Positions 1 through 5,989 of a stretch of DNA of 6,696 bases are shown here, piece by piece; position 1 is the first letter of the stretch, and each line of letters opens with the position of its first letter. Made by a program: the position numbers and the translations under genes. The stretch is from Actinomycetota bacterium (lineage in GTDB: Bacteria; Actinomycetota; Actinomycetes; S36-B12; UBA10799), in NCBI GenBank assembly GCA_030837445.1, contig JAUPKM010000412.1:1-6696 (forward strand). Reading direction: 5' to 3'. Below the pieces are notes generated by a model. It did not search any database, had not been told where the DNA came from, and was given only the letters and a program-made list of their open reading frames with translations.

Positions 1-80
1 CGGTCGGAGGTCGGTCTGGTGACCACCGGCGGAACCTCCAGCCGCCGACCTCGGGCCAGCCCAGCGATGATCCGCGTCAT
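1..80 (-). CDS. rsmD: RsmD, 16S rRNA (guanine(966)-N2)-methyltransferase, N-terminal fragment
   Basis: Only the first 26 codons are in the window; the rest lies past the left edge. The minus-strand reading starts at an ATG (78-80) and gives MTRIIAGLARGRRL, followed by VPP and TRPTSD. This is the characteristic RsmD amino terminus (a short beta strand, then the basic G-x-x-x-G-R-x-L stretch, then the R-P-T-S-D motif before the SAM-binding fold). The family enzyme uses S-adenosylmethionine to methylate the N2 of one guanine in 16S rRNA during small-subunit assembly; the catalytic part is not visible here. The ATG overlaps the TGA of recG in an ATGA arrangement, implying translational coupling and one transcript. 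The recG-rsmD order is common in actinobacteria, usually with coaD next, which would be expected just outside the window. The assignment rests on a short but distinctive stretch. Confidence 0.88.
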   Translation of the reverse strand, partial: MTRIIAGLARGRRLEVPPVVTRPTSD

Positions 81-2278
81 GTCTTCTCAAGGTAGTCGAC
101 ATCATCGGCGGCCTCCGTGGCCGTCAGCGCCGCCATCAGTGCCGGCTGCCTCCGCAGGGTCGGGTCAGTCTCCAACACGGCCGCGAACTCGTCCCTGGCT
201 CGGGCGATGATCTCCTCATCCTCAAGCACCGATAGCAGCCGCAACGAGTTCGAACGCCCCGACTGATTGGCGCCCAATACGTCGCCCTCTCGCCGTACCC
301 GCAAGTCCACCAGACTCAACTCGAACCCATCTGTGGTGGCAGCGACCGCCTGCAGTCGCTCCCGAGCCGGGCTGCCCTGAGCTGCCGTGGTGACCAGCAG
401 GCACAGACCAGGGGCTGAACCCCGACCGACGCGACCCCGGAGTTGATGAAGGGCCGAGACGCCGAATCGCTCCGCGTCCACAATCACCATCGTGGTCGCG
501 TTCGGCACATCGACGCCGACCTCGATCACGGTGGTCGCGACCAGCACTTCCACCGGTTCGGCGCTGCTGGTCGGATCGGCGAACGCGGCCATCACGGCAT
601 CCTTGGCCGCGGGGCGCAGCCGCCCGTGCAGCAGTCCCAGCCGAACCCCGGCCAGCGGGCCCGACGCGAGGTAACCAACCAACTCGACTACAGCCGCCGG
701 CGGGTAACCAGGGGGGCGGGCCTCGCTCTGTTCGCCCTCCTCGATTCGAGGGCACACCACGTAGACCTGGTGTCCGGCTTCCACCTCCTCGCGCACCCTG
801 AGCCAAGTTCTACTCAGGTAGTCCGGCCGTTCCGCGGCGGGCACGACGTGCGTCGCGATCGGCGACCGTCCCGCTGGCAGTTCACGCAGCGTCGATACGT
901 CCAGATCGCCGAACACGGTCATAGCCACAGTCCGGGGTATCGGGGTCGCGGTCATGACGAGCAGGTGGGGTCGAGTATCGGTCCTTGCCTTGTCGAGTAG
1001 CAGCGCCCGCTGCTCCACCCCAAACCGATGCTGTTCGTCGATGACGACCAGCCCGAGATCGTGGAAGTCGACTCCTTCGGAGATCAGGGCGTGGGTGCCG
1101 ACCACGATGCCGGCCTGACCGCTGGCGATGTCGGTCAACGCCTGCCGCCGCTCAGCAGCCGTCTGGGACCCGGTCAGAAGCACCACGCCGGTGGCTCCGT
1201 CCGCGCCCTGCAAGGTGCCGGCGGCGGCCATCGGGCCCAGCAAATCGAGAATGCCGCGGTAATGCTGTCCGGCCAGAACTTCCGTAGGTGCCAGCAACGC
1301 CGCCTGGGCCCCGGCATCGACCACCGACAGCATGGCTCGCAGCGCGACCACCGTCTTGCCCGATCCGACCTCGCCCTGGAGTAGTCGCATCATCGGATGG
1401 CCCTGCGCCAGGTCAGCTCGAATCTCCTCGGCTACCAGTGACTGTCCCGGTGTCAATTCGAAGGGCAAGGCGGCATCCAGCGCGGCCACGAGTCCCTCGG
1501 GCTTCTCCAGCCTCGGGACTGCAGTCAGCGCCCGAGCCGCGCTGCGGCGGCGCAGCAGCACACCCTGCAACAGGAAGGCCTCCTGCCAGCGCAATCGGTC
1601 CCGGGCCGCTTCCGCCGCGGCCATGTCTGCCGGTCGGTGGACATCATGCAGGGCCGTCGACAGTTCCAGCAGGGCGTGCCGAGATCGCACCTCCGCAGGT
1701 ATTGGATCGGCGACGGTCTCGGCATACGGCAGCACCAACGCCATGGCTGCTTGGATTCGCCAACTCGGCATTCCGGACGTCGATGGGTAGACCGGAATGA
1801 CTGTGTTACTGAACGTGGCGGCCGCCTCCGGGTCACTCGGCTCGTCAGCTTCGGGCAATAGCACGAAACCCGGGTGGGACAGTTGCCGCCGACCGCGGAA
1901 GGAGCCGACTTTGCCGGCGAACAGTCCGCGCCTTCCCGGCCGCAATTGTCCCTGCCGAAATGCCTGGTTGAAGAACGTGACGGTCAATTCCCCTGTGCCG
2001 TCGGTGACGACTACTTCCACCACGTTCGTCCGTCTTCCGCGAGCAGCTCCACCTCGAGGATTCGTCCACCTGCTGTTGACGGTCTTCACCCGGGCCATCA
2101 CGGTGACCTCCTCATCGATCCGCAATGAAGCCAGATCAGTGAGTTGACCACGAGGGATGTACCGCCGCGGATAGTGCCGAAGGGCATCGGAGACCGTGCG
2201 CATGCCGAACGCCTTCTGCAGTCGCTCGGCGGTCCGACCGCCGACGACCGACCGAAGATCCTGGTCGAGTTCAGCCAC
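77..2278 (-). CDS. recG: RecG, ATP-dependent DNA helicase
   Basis: A 733-residue protein, within the usual length for RecG. The family unwinds and reverses stalled replication forks and branch-migrates Holliday junctions in the cytoplasm. The N-terminal part (about residues 45-145) corresponds to the OB-fold wedge domain that binds the branch point. The SF2 helicase motifs follow in order: the Q-like motif FELTPGQ at 273-279, Walker A GEVGSGKT at 302-309, the DEQH box at 414-417, TAT at 443-445, motif V ATTVIEVGVDVPNA at 581-594, and motif VI QLRGRVGRG at 612-620. The TRG region that couples ATP hydrolysis to translocation is seen at about 658-675 (DLRVRREGDVLG then NQSG). All catalytic residues appear intact. 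The start is GTG (2276-2278), 16 bases after the stop of the DAK2 gene, with a purine-rich GAGAAGAG (2289-2296) about 10 bases upstream, overlapping that stop. The first residues MAELDQDLRSVVG align with a normal RecG beginning. It overlaps rsmD by four bases. Confidence 0.97.
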   Translation of the reverse strand: MAELDQDLRSVVGGRTAERLQKAFGMRTVSDALRHYPRRYIPRGQLTDLASLRIDEEVTVMARVKTVNSRWTNPRGGAARGRRTNVVEVVVTDGTGELTVTFFNQAFRQGQLRPGRRGLFAGKVGSFRGRRQLSHPGFVLLPEADEPSDPEAAATFSNTVIPVYPSTSGMPSWRIQAAMALVLPYAETVADPIPAEVRSRHALLELSTALHDVHRPADMAAAEAARDRLRWQEAFLLQGVLLRRRSAARALTAVPRLEKPEGLVAALDAALPFELTPGQSLVAEEIRADLAQGHPMMRLLQGEVGSGKTVVALRAMLSVVDAGAQAALLAPTEVLAGQHYRGILDLLGPMAAAGTLQGADGATGVVLLTGSQTAAERRQALTDIASGQAGIVVGTHALISEGVDFHDLGLVVIDEQHRFGVEQRALLLDKARTDTRPHLLVMTATPIPRTVAMTVFGDLDVSTLRELPAGRSPIATHVVPAAERPDYLSRTWLRVREEVEAGHQVYVVCPRIEEGEQSEARPPGYPPAAVVELVGYLASGPLAGVRLGLLHGRLRPAAKDAVMAAFADPTSSAEPVEVLVATTVIEVGVDVPNATTMVIVDAERFGVSALHQLRGRVGRGSAPGLCLLVTTAAQGSPARERLQAVAATTDGFELSLVDLRVRREGDVLGANQSGRSNSLRLLSVLEDEEIIARARDEFAAVLETDPTLRRQPALMAALTATEAADDVDYLEKT

Positions 2279-2294
2279 GGCTACCGGGCTCTTC

Positions 2295-3893
2295 TCACTC
2301 GGCCCCGAAGATCAGCGGCCAGTGCGGTTGCCCGCCGTCGAGCACCTCGATCTCCAGGAACCGACGGTCGGTCATGGCGTGGTCGCACACCGCTTCGGCC
2401 AGCCCGGCAGGCACATCGTCGCCGGTGATGACCGTGAGCAGTTCGGTTGACCCGGAGACCAGCCGGTCGACAACGTGCTGAGCCACGGTTGCCAGATCCT
2501 CCCCGATCTCGACGATGTCGCCATCCAACAGTCCCAGTATGTCTCCGGGGCGACAGCTTCCCGCTGTTGTGATCGCCTCCCGGGCCGCAGTCGTGACCGC
2601 GCCGTAGCGGGTGGCCCCGGCGGCCCGACCCATTGCGATCACAGCATCGTCAAATCGCGCCTGCGAATCGTGCACGGCTATCGCGGCCAGGCTTTGAACG
2701 ATGCTCCGAGTGGGCACAACACTGGCCCGCAACCCCAGGTCACGAGCGGCCGAGGCGGCCGCCTCGGCCACCGGCAACGTGTCCTTGTCGCTGGGGAGGA
2801 AGACGATGTCATGAGACTGGGCGCGCTGCGCGCCGGCCAGCAGCTCTGCGGTCGACGGGCGGCCGCGAGGTCTGGCTGGAACCACCGTGACCCCTTCGGT
2901 CGCCAAGTAGGCGGCCATCCCGGGGCCGTGCGTGACCACTACCAACGCACGGCTATTCATTTCCCCGCGGCCCTGTTGCCGCAACGAGTCTGCCTCCAAC
3001 AGTCGGGTCACCCGAATCCGGTGCGGACGTCCCGCTTCCACTCCTCGCTCCATCGCGGCGCCCACCGTGTCGGTGTGCACATGTACGTTCCAGAGACCAT
3101 GGCCCCCCACGACCACCACGGAGTCCCCCAGCCCGCTGAGTTGTTCCCGGAGTAGTTGTGCCGCAGCGTCTGCGGCGTCCAACAGGTACATCACCTCATA
3201 CTCCGGTCCGGTGTAGCCGGCCACCGGCGTGTGCGCGGTCGGCCGGATCAGGGCCGCTGCCGGCGCGGACACCCGCTGCCGACCCGAAACAGCATCGTCC
3301 AACGCCTCCAACATCACCACCAGACCGCGACCTCCGGCGTCAACCACACCCGCCTCCCGCAGCACGGGCAATTGATCCGGCGTCCGAGCGAGCGCCTCCC
3401 GCGCCGTCTCGACTGCGGCACGCGCGGTGCGACCCAGATCGTCCCCGGTCAGGGTGGCACCTTCGGCCGCCGCCTTGGACACCGTCAGCACGGTGCCTTC
3501 CTTCGGAACTGCCACCGCCTGATAGGCGGACGAACTGGCCCGGGCCAGCGCCCGAGCCAGAGCCTCGCCGCGCAGTTGCGCCCCCGGCTCCTCTGCCAGC
3601 GAGTCGGCCAACCCGCGGAGCAACTGACTGGCGATGACCCCCGAATTGCCTCGGGCGCCGAGCAGCGCACCCCGGGCGAAGGCCTCCACCACCTCCGCCA
3701 GTGACGCCTCGGCCGGCTCGGCCGCCACCGCTTCTTCCGCCGCCTCCAGCGTCAGGTAGAGGTTGGTTCCGGTATCGCCATCGGGCACCGGGAATACGTT
3801 CAGGGCATCAATCTCCGCCCGTTGGGAACCCAACTGTTCCACCGTCAGCAGCGCCCACCGGCGAACCACCTGGGTATCAAGAGCCTCGTGCAT
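2295..3893 (-). CDS. DAK2-domain protein, FakA/YloV-like fatty acid kinase
   Basis: A 532-residue protein with the three-part build of the FakA/YloV family. Residues about 1-200 are a DhaL-type ATP-binding domain, with the metal-binding NVFPVPDGDTGTN motif (aspartates at 38 and 40), GARGNSGV at 79-86, GTVLTV at 133-138 and VDAGGRGL at 184-191. The middle domain begins near YEVMYLL (232-238) and carries GGHGLWNVHVHTD, with VHVHTD at 270-275. The C-terminal part (about 330-532) is DegV-like, with IVFLPSDKDT and VVPTRSIVQSLAA. In characterised Firmicutes, FakA phosphorylates fatty acids presented by a FakB (DegV) carrier; no FakB gene is in this window, so the substrate is inferred. The ATG at 3891-3893 is chosen because GGAGG (3898-3902 on the minus strand) lies just upstream, although its 4-base spacing is short, and because the family starts close before LDxxxVRRW. 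A GTG at 3950 is open in frame but lacks a ribosome binding site. It is the first gene of an apparent operon with recG and rsmD. Confidence 0.9.
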   Translation of the reverse strand: MHEALDTQVVRRWALLTVEQLGSQRAEIDALNVFPVPDGDTGTNLYLTLEAAEEAVAAEPAEASLAEVVEAFARGALLGARGNSGVIASQLLRGLADSLAEEPGAQLRGEALARALARASSSAYQAVAVPKEGTVLTVSKAAAEGATLTGDDLGRTARAAVETAREALARTPDQLPVLREAGVVDAGGRGLVVMLEALDDAVSGRQRVSAPAAALIRPTAHTPVAGYTGPEYEVMYLLDAADAAAQLLREQLSGLGDSVVVVGGHGLWNVHVHTDTVGAAMERGVEAGRPHRIRVTRLLEADSLRQQGRGEMNSRALVVVTHGPGMAAYLATEGVTVVPARPRGRPSTAELLAGAQRAQSHDIVFLPSDKDTLPVAEAAASAARDLGLRASVVPTRSIVQSLAAIAVHDSQARFDDAVIAMGRAAGATRYGAVTTAAREAITTAGSCRPGDILGLLDGDIVEIGEDLATVAQHVVDRLVSGSTELLTVITGDDVPAGLAEAVCDHAMTDRRFLEIEVLDGGQPHWPLIFGAE

Positions 3894-3996
3894 GGGACCT
3901 CCGCCCTCGACCGATATCGACGCTGTCACCCGGTGCGCCGTCGACCGCACGCGACCACCGGCCCAACCCGCACCCAGCGATCGAACCGGGGCACGC

Positions 3997-4002
3997 TAGC
4001 AT
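3997..4002 (+). promoter_or_regulatory. Candidate -10 element for rpmB
   Basis: TAGCAT fits the actinobacterial TAnnnT -10 pattern and lies 58 bases upstream of the rpmB start. It sits inside the block CACGCTAGCATTGCAG (3992-4007), which recurs with 12 of 16 identical positions upstream of the RAM-domain gene (5232-5247). No good -35 is seen at a 16-18 base spacing, which is common for this phylum. Transcription would begin around 4008, giving a leader of about 50 bases. Confidence 0.45.
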
Positions 4003-4005
4003 TGC

Positions 4006-4034
4006 AGACTAAACGCATTGCGCGCATGCACCAA
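4006..4034 (-). promoter_or_regulatory. Candidate promoter for the DAK2/recG/rsmD operon
   Basis: On the minus strand a -35-like TTGGTG (plus-strand 4029-4034) is separated by exactly 17 bases from a -10-like TAGTCT (plus-strand 4006-4011). Transcription would start near 4000 and leave a leader of roughly 105 bases before the ATG at 3893. The match to consensus is partial. TAGCGT (3993-3998) and TAGGGT further upstream are competing -10 candidates. This is inference from sequence only. Confidence 0.35.
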
Positions 4035-4060
4035 ACCCTACGAGCAATCTGGAGACCATT

Positions 4061-4246
4061 GTGGCTTCGACCTGCGACGTCTGCGGTAAAGGCCCGGGCT
4101 TCGGCAACAGTATTTCGCACTCCCACCGCCGGACCAAGCGCCGCTGGAACCCGAACATCCAGTCAGTGAAGGCCACGGTCGGAAAGACGCCAAAGCGGCT
4201 GAACGTCTGCACTTCCTGCCTGAAAGCCGGCAAAGTCAGCCGCTAG
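4061..4246 (+). CDS. rpmB: Large ribosomal subunit protein bL28 (zinc-ribbon type)
   Basis: A complete 61-residue bL28, a structural protein of the 50S subunit. The sequence is basic and shows the hallmark GFGNSISHSHRRTKRRWNPN segment (residues 13-32). Two CxxC pairs, C5/C8 and C50/C53, form the zinc-binding ribbon, so this is the C+ (zinc-containing) form rather than the C- paralogue that many actinobacteria express under zinc starvation. Start is GTG at 4061, with GGAGA at 4051-4055 as ribosome binding site; the ATG-like alternatives do not fit the family's MA-x-x-CDVCGK beginning. It is transcribed alone on the plus strand, divergent from the DAK2 gene and convergent with thiL. Its last 11 bases, including the TAG stop, lie inside the 3' end of thiL on the other strand, so no separate terminator fits between them. 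Confidence 0.97.
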   Translation: MASTCDVCGKGPGFGNSISHSHRRTKRRWNPNIQSVKATVGKTPKRLNVCTSCLKAGKVSR

Positions 4247-5210
4247 AGCCAAAGTGCTGCCAGCCACCCAGTTCGGTGAACGGCTCCCCATCGACAGTGA
4301 CCTGACCGTCACCAGCGACAACTTCGCCGATCCGTCGGAAGCCTACTGGCGGCTCAACATCGGGTGGGAAGGTCGCCACCAACGAATGGTCATCACCGCC
4401 GGTCAGGACCCAGACCAACGGGTTCGTGCTGAAAGCGGTGGCGGTGTCCTTCAGCGGCGCATCCACCGGTAGCAGCGAACTCGCCAGCGCCACCGTCACG
4501 CCGGACGCCGCCGCGACGTGTCTGACATCGGCGACCAGGCCATCGCTGACGTCGATCATCGAGGTCGCGCCGACGCTGGCTGCCTCAGGACCCGAGGTGT
4601 AGGGCGGATCTGGGCGGCGCAGTGCGTCGACAAGTACCCGAGGGGATCTGAACCCCCGACTCAGGACGGTGAGGCCGGCGCTGGCCCATCCCTGGCGACC
4701 GGCCAGCGCCACCACGTCGCCGACCCGGGCGCCGCTACGAAGTACGGGCTTGCGTCCAGCAAGGTCACCCAACGCGGTGATCGAGATGACAATGCCACCG
4801 TCCGTCTCGGTGGTGTCACCGCCCACGACGGCCGCGCCGACGGTTCGACACTCGTCGGCTATGCCGACCAGCAGGTGCTGGGCCCAGGAAATCTCGATCT
4901 GGCTCGGCAGCGCGACGGCTACCACCAGTGCTCGGGGATCCGCTCCCATCGCCACCACATCGGCGAGGTTCGCCGCCGCGGCGCGGTGTCCGATGTCCTC
5001 CGGGCCAGACCAGCTACGCCGAAAGTGCCGCCCCTCCACCAACATGTCAGTGGTCACCACGACCCTCGGGCCCGTCAGTCCAACGACGGCGGCGTCGTCA
5101 CCGAGCCCCACCTCGACGAATCCAGGTCCGGCCAATCCGGCTGTGATGCGATCGATCAGGGCGAACTCCCCGATCCCCGCCACCGGGTTGTTGTCGTCAA
5201 TCCCGTCCAC
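4236..5210 (-). CDS. thiL: ThiL, thiamine-monophosphate kinase
   Basis: A complete 324-residue enzyme of the AIR synthase/PurM-like ATP-binding superfamily. It phosphorylates thiamine monophosphate to thiamine diphosphate, the last step of cofactor synthesis, in the cytoplasm. Family motifs are all present in order: IGEFALIDRI at 13-22, the metal-binding GDDAA at 37-41, TTDMLVEGRHF at 53-63, NLADVVAMGADP at 81-92, GGDTTE at 130-135, DVSDGL at 220-225 and GGDDHSL at 271-277 (often GGEDYEL in other ThiL proteins, a conservative variant). The start is GTG at 5208-5210, preceded by GGAGG at an 8-base spacing, which is a strong ribosome binding site. No other thiamine gene is in the window and no TPP-riboswitch-sized leader exists in the 65-bp upstream gap. 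The gene is divergent from the RAM-domain gene and its 3' end overlaps rpmB by 11 bp. Confidence 0.97.
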   Translation of the reverse strand: MDGIDDNNPVAGIGEFALIDRITAGLAGPGFVEVGLGDDAAVVGLTGPRVVVTTDMLVEGRHFRRSWSGPEDIGHRAAAANLADVVAMGADPRALVVAVALPSQIEISWAQHLLVGIADECRTVGAAVVGGDTTETDGGIVISITALGDLAGRKPVLRSGARVGDVVALAGRQGWASAGLTVLSRGFRSPRVLVDALRRPDPPYTSGPEAASVGATSMIDVSDGLVADVRHVAAASGVTVALASSLLPVDAPLKDTATAFSTNPLVWVLTGGDDHSLVATFPPDVEPPVGFRRIGEVVAGDGQVTVDGEPFTELGGWQHFGSSG

Positions 5211-5231
5211 GCTGCTTCCCTCCGACTAGGT

Positions 5232-5247
5232 CACGCTACTCTCGCAG
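5232..5247 (+). promoter_or_regulatory. Candidate -10 region for the RAM/DUF3515 pair, overlapping a thiL -10
   Basis: The block CACGCTACTCTCGCAG contains TACTCT (5237-5242), a TAnnnT -10 element on the plus strand about 34 bases before the RAM-gene ATG. The same block read on the minus strand contains TAGCGT (plus-strand 5233-5238), a possible -10 for thiL that shares the TA with the plus-strand element. No clear -35 is visible for either direction. The 65-bp gap leaves little other room for two separate promoters. Confidence 0.42.
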
Positions 5248-5275
5248 CACCACTCATCACATGGAGGCGCAGGAC

Positions 5276-5521
5276 ATGACCGGCGTGGCAGTGAACGCGT
5301 ACGTCCTGGTGCAAACCGACGTCGGTGTGTCGAAACAGGTCGCTGAGGCGATCGCCGACATCGACGGTGTGACATTCGCCGAGGACGTCACCGGCCCCTA
5401 CGACGTGATTGCGCGGGCTTCCGCGACGAACATGGACGAACTTGGTCGGCTCGTGATCTCCAGAATTCAACGTGTCCCAGGCATCACCCGAACGCTGACG
5501 TGCCCCGTCGTACGCCTCTGA
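5276..5521 (+). CDS. Stand-alone Lrp/AsnC ligand-binding (RAM) domain protein
   Basis: An 81-residue protein made only of the RAM (regulation of amino acid metabolism) domain of the Lrp/AsnC family; there is no helix-turn-helix before it, so it should not bind DNA by itself. The visible pattern is typical: a first strand NAYVLVQTDVG, a helix with VAEAIADIDGV, the second strand with the conserved AEDVTGPYDVIARA, a second helix NMDELGRLVISRIQ, and the closing VPGITRTLTCPVV strand. RAM domains assemble as dimers or larger rings and bind small effectors, often amino acids; the ligand here is unknown. The ATG at 5276 is chosen because GGAGG (5263-5267) sits 8 bases upstream; an ATG at 5261 would place that site inside the gene. 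Its 3' end overlaps the DUF3515 gene by 22 bp, so the two are probably translated from one mRNA. Confidence 0.92.
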   Translation: MTGVAVNAYVLVQTDVGVSKQVAEAIADIDGVTFAEDVTGPYDVIARASATNMDELGRLVISRIQRVPGITRTLTCPVVRL

Positions 5522-5961
5522 TCGGCGGCCTCGTCGTGCTCGCGGCTGTCGCGACGGGCTGCGCGGGACCGGTGCCGGTAACCGCACCTACTGGCGCGCC
5601 TGCCGCCTGCGCGGGGCTCCGCCGGCAACTTCCGCAGATCGTCGACGGACAGCTGCGCCGACGTACCCAGCCGAACAGTCCGAGCACCGACGCCTGGGGC
5701 GATCCCGCGATTGTGCTGCGTTGCGGGGTGCCACGACCGGCCTCCTACCGGCAGACATCCGAGTTGATTGGCATCAACGGCGTCGATTGGCTTCCCGAAC
5801 CCGTGCCGGGCGGCTACCGGTTCACGACCGTGGGCCGCGCCGCAAATGTCGAGCTCACGGTGCCAAACGCCTACTCCCCGGAGGTCGACCCACTGGTCGA
5901 CCTGTCCGCGCCGATTCGGTCGGCTCTGCCGTCCGAGGACGATCTGTTGGGCGAGCCCTGA
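5500..5961 (+). CDS. DUF3515 family putative lipoprotein
   Basis: A 153-residue protein of unknown function. The amino end has basic residues (R3, R4), a hydrophobic segment LIGGLVVLAAVA and then ATGC with cysteine at position 21, which reads as a lipoprotein signal peptide; alanine at the -3 position is a weaker lipobox than the usual leucine. The mature part shows the DUF3515 pattern: C37 followed by LRRQLP, QLRRRTQP, the conserved DAWGDPAIVLRCGVPRP (residues 64-80, with C75), GVDWLP at 94-99, and FTTVGRAANVELTVP at 108-122. The two mature cysteines could form a disulfide outside the membrane. The start is a GTG inside the end of the RAM-domain gene, without a clear ribosome binding site, consistent with translational coupling. 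DUF3515 genes are often found beside ddl and thiL in actinobacteria. A cell-envelope role is only inferred from location and neighbour. Confidence 0.88.
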   Translation: MPRRTPLIGGLVVLAAVATGCAGPVPVTAPTGAPAACAGLRRQLPQIVDGQLRRRTQPNSPSTDAWGDPAIVLRCGVPRPASYRQTSELIGINGVDWLPEPVPGGYRFTTVGRAANVELTVPNAYSPEVDPLVDLSAPIRSALPSEDDLLGEP

Positions 5962-5966
5962 GGAGT

Positions 5967-5989
5967 TGAGGTGTGCGGCGCAGGCCTCA
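5967..5989. terminator. Hairpin between convergent DUF3515 and ddl genes
   Basis: Arms TGAGG (5967-5971) and CCTCA (5985-5989) pair perfectly. Inside them is one possible G-U pair, one mismatch and an inner TGC/GCA stem closing a GGC loop. It fills the 25-bp gap between the two stops and includes the ddl stop codon in one arm. There is no T-run on either strand, so if it terminates transcription it would be the U-less type often proposed in high-GC bacteria, and it could act in both directions. Confidence 0.35.

Noticed and set aside
443..1384. Plus-strand open frames inside recG (443-1000 and 1028-1384)
   Set aside because: They are shadows of the recG reading frame, without ribosome binding sites or recognisable motifs.
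5261..5275. ATG at 5261 as start of the RAM-domain gene
   Set aside because: The GGAGG at 5263-5267 would then be coding; it is ideally placed for the ATG at 5276, and the family starts there.
5211..5275. TPP riboswitch upstream of thiL
   Set aside because: The gap is 65 bp, shared with a divergent gene, and contains no THI-box-like conserved segments.
4518..5279. 253-codon plus-strand open frame inside thiL
   Set aside because: It is antisense to an intact thiL. Long antisense frames are expected in high-GC coding DNA, and the translation (many H, R, G and D) shows no domain.
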